Source: CAZEZY01 sp964516635 (lineage in GTDB: Bacteria; Pseudomonadota; Gammaproteobacteria; Burkholderiales; Burkholderiaceae_C). From it: DNA of 5,554 nucleotides. The stretch covers positions 1 through 5,554 of the forward strand of contig CAZEZY010000144.1 in NCBI GenBank assembly GCA_964516635.1, in the 5' to 3' direction. Position numbers and translations under genes: made by a program. Of this stretch, positions 5,526 through 5,554 are shown one piece after another (position 1 is the first letter of the stretch; the number at the start of each line of letters is the position of its first letter). A model generated the notes under the pieces. The model worked only from the letters and a program-made list of their open reading frames with translations. It was not told where the DNA came from and made no database searches.

Positions 5526-5546
5526 CGCTCAAAACCGCTATATAAT
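5517..5546 (+). promoter_or_regulatory. Sigma-70-like promoter at the right edge of the window
   Basis: TATAAT at 5541-5546 is a perfect -10 hexamer in an AT-rich patch, unusual against the GC-rich surroundings. TGGAAA at 5517-5522 is a four-of-six -35 match with an 18-bp spacer; it overlaps the thiE stop codon region. Transcription would start near 5553 and serve a gene beyond the window. The 16 bases between the thiE stop and the -10 contain no terminator hairpin, so read-through from thiOSGE into the next gene is possible. Confidence 0.55.
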
Positions 5547-5554
5547 TTGAGGCT

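Noticed and set aside
1..5554. Mobile element, CRISPR array, tRNA or rRNA
   Set aside because: No repeated spacer units, transposase-like reading frames, terminal inverted repeats or tRNA/rRNA signatures were seen; the window is packed with housekeeping genes.

Overview
The window is GC-rich (clearly above 60% by eye) and almost fully coding. Protein style points to a betaproteobacterium, most likely Burkholderiales and possibly a Comamonadaceae-like genus. The clues are the 7Fe ferredoxin, the ThiG ending PVLGTPFWHHH, the ThiE segment FPTTLKAMPTPPQG, and the thiO-thiS-thiG-thiE order with divergent thiD. The taxon is inferred from memory of these families, not from a search.

Layout. Positions 60-1468 (+) carry a redox pair: a 7Fe ferredoxin (fdxA) and, 8 nt later, a TrxB-like ferredoxin--NADP reductase that probably passes electrons to or from it. 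The reductase runs tail-to-tail into thiD (-, 2349-1465). The two stop codons share the bases CTAG at 1465-1468, inside a 10-bp palindrome. A 71-bp divergent spacer (2350-2420) separates thiD from thiO. Positions 2421-5525 (+) form a compact thiazole/thiamine operon: thiO (glycine oxidase), thiS (sulfur carrier), thiG (thiazole synthase) and thiE (thiamine phosphate synthase). Gaps are 10-16 nt. A consensus-like -10 box near the right edge probably belongs to a gene beyond the window.

How the genes work together. ThiO oxidises glycine to dehydroglycine. ThiS, as a C-terminal thiocarboxylate, delivers sulfur. ThiG combines these with deoxyxylulose phosphate to make thiazole phosphate. ThiD phosphorylates HMP to HMP-PP. 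ThiE joins the two halves into thiamine phosphate. Not in the window are thiC (HMP-P synthesis), a ThiF-type activator of ThiS, and thiL.

This is mainly a housekeeping region and I see no new defence system, mobile element, RNA gene or CRISPR array. The points most worth a second look are the thiD/thiO spacer, the roughly 100-residue N-terminal extension of ThiE, and the altered NADPH-site glycine motif in the reductase. The spacer holds a TPP-riboswitch-like 3' signature on the thiD strand without a recognisable 5' half, and a four-tract G-quadruplex motif on the thiO strand. Most genes have weak or no Shine-Dalgarno sequence, so start codons rest mainly on family alignment and spacing.
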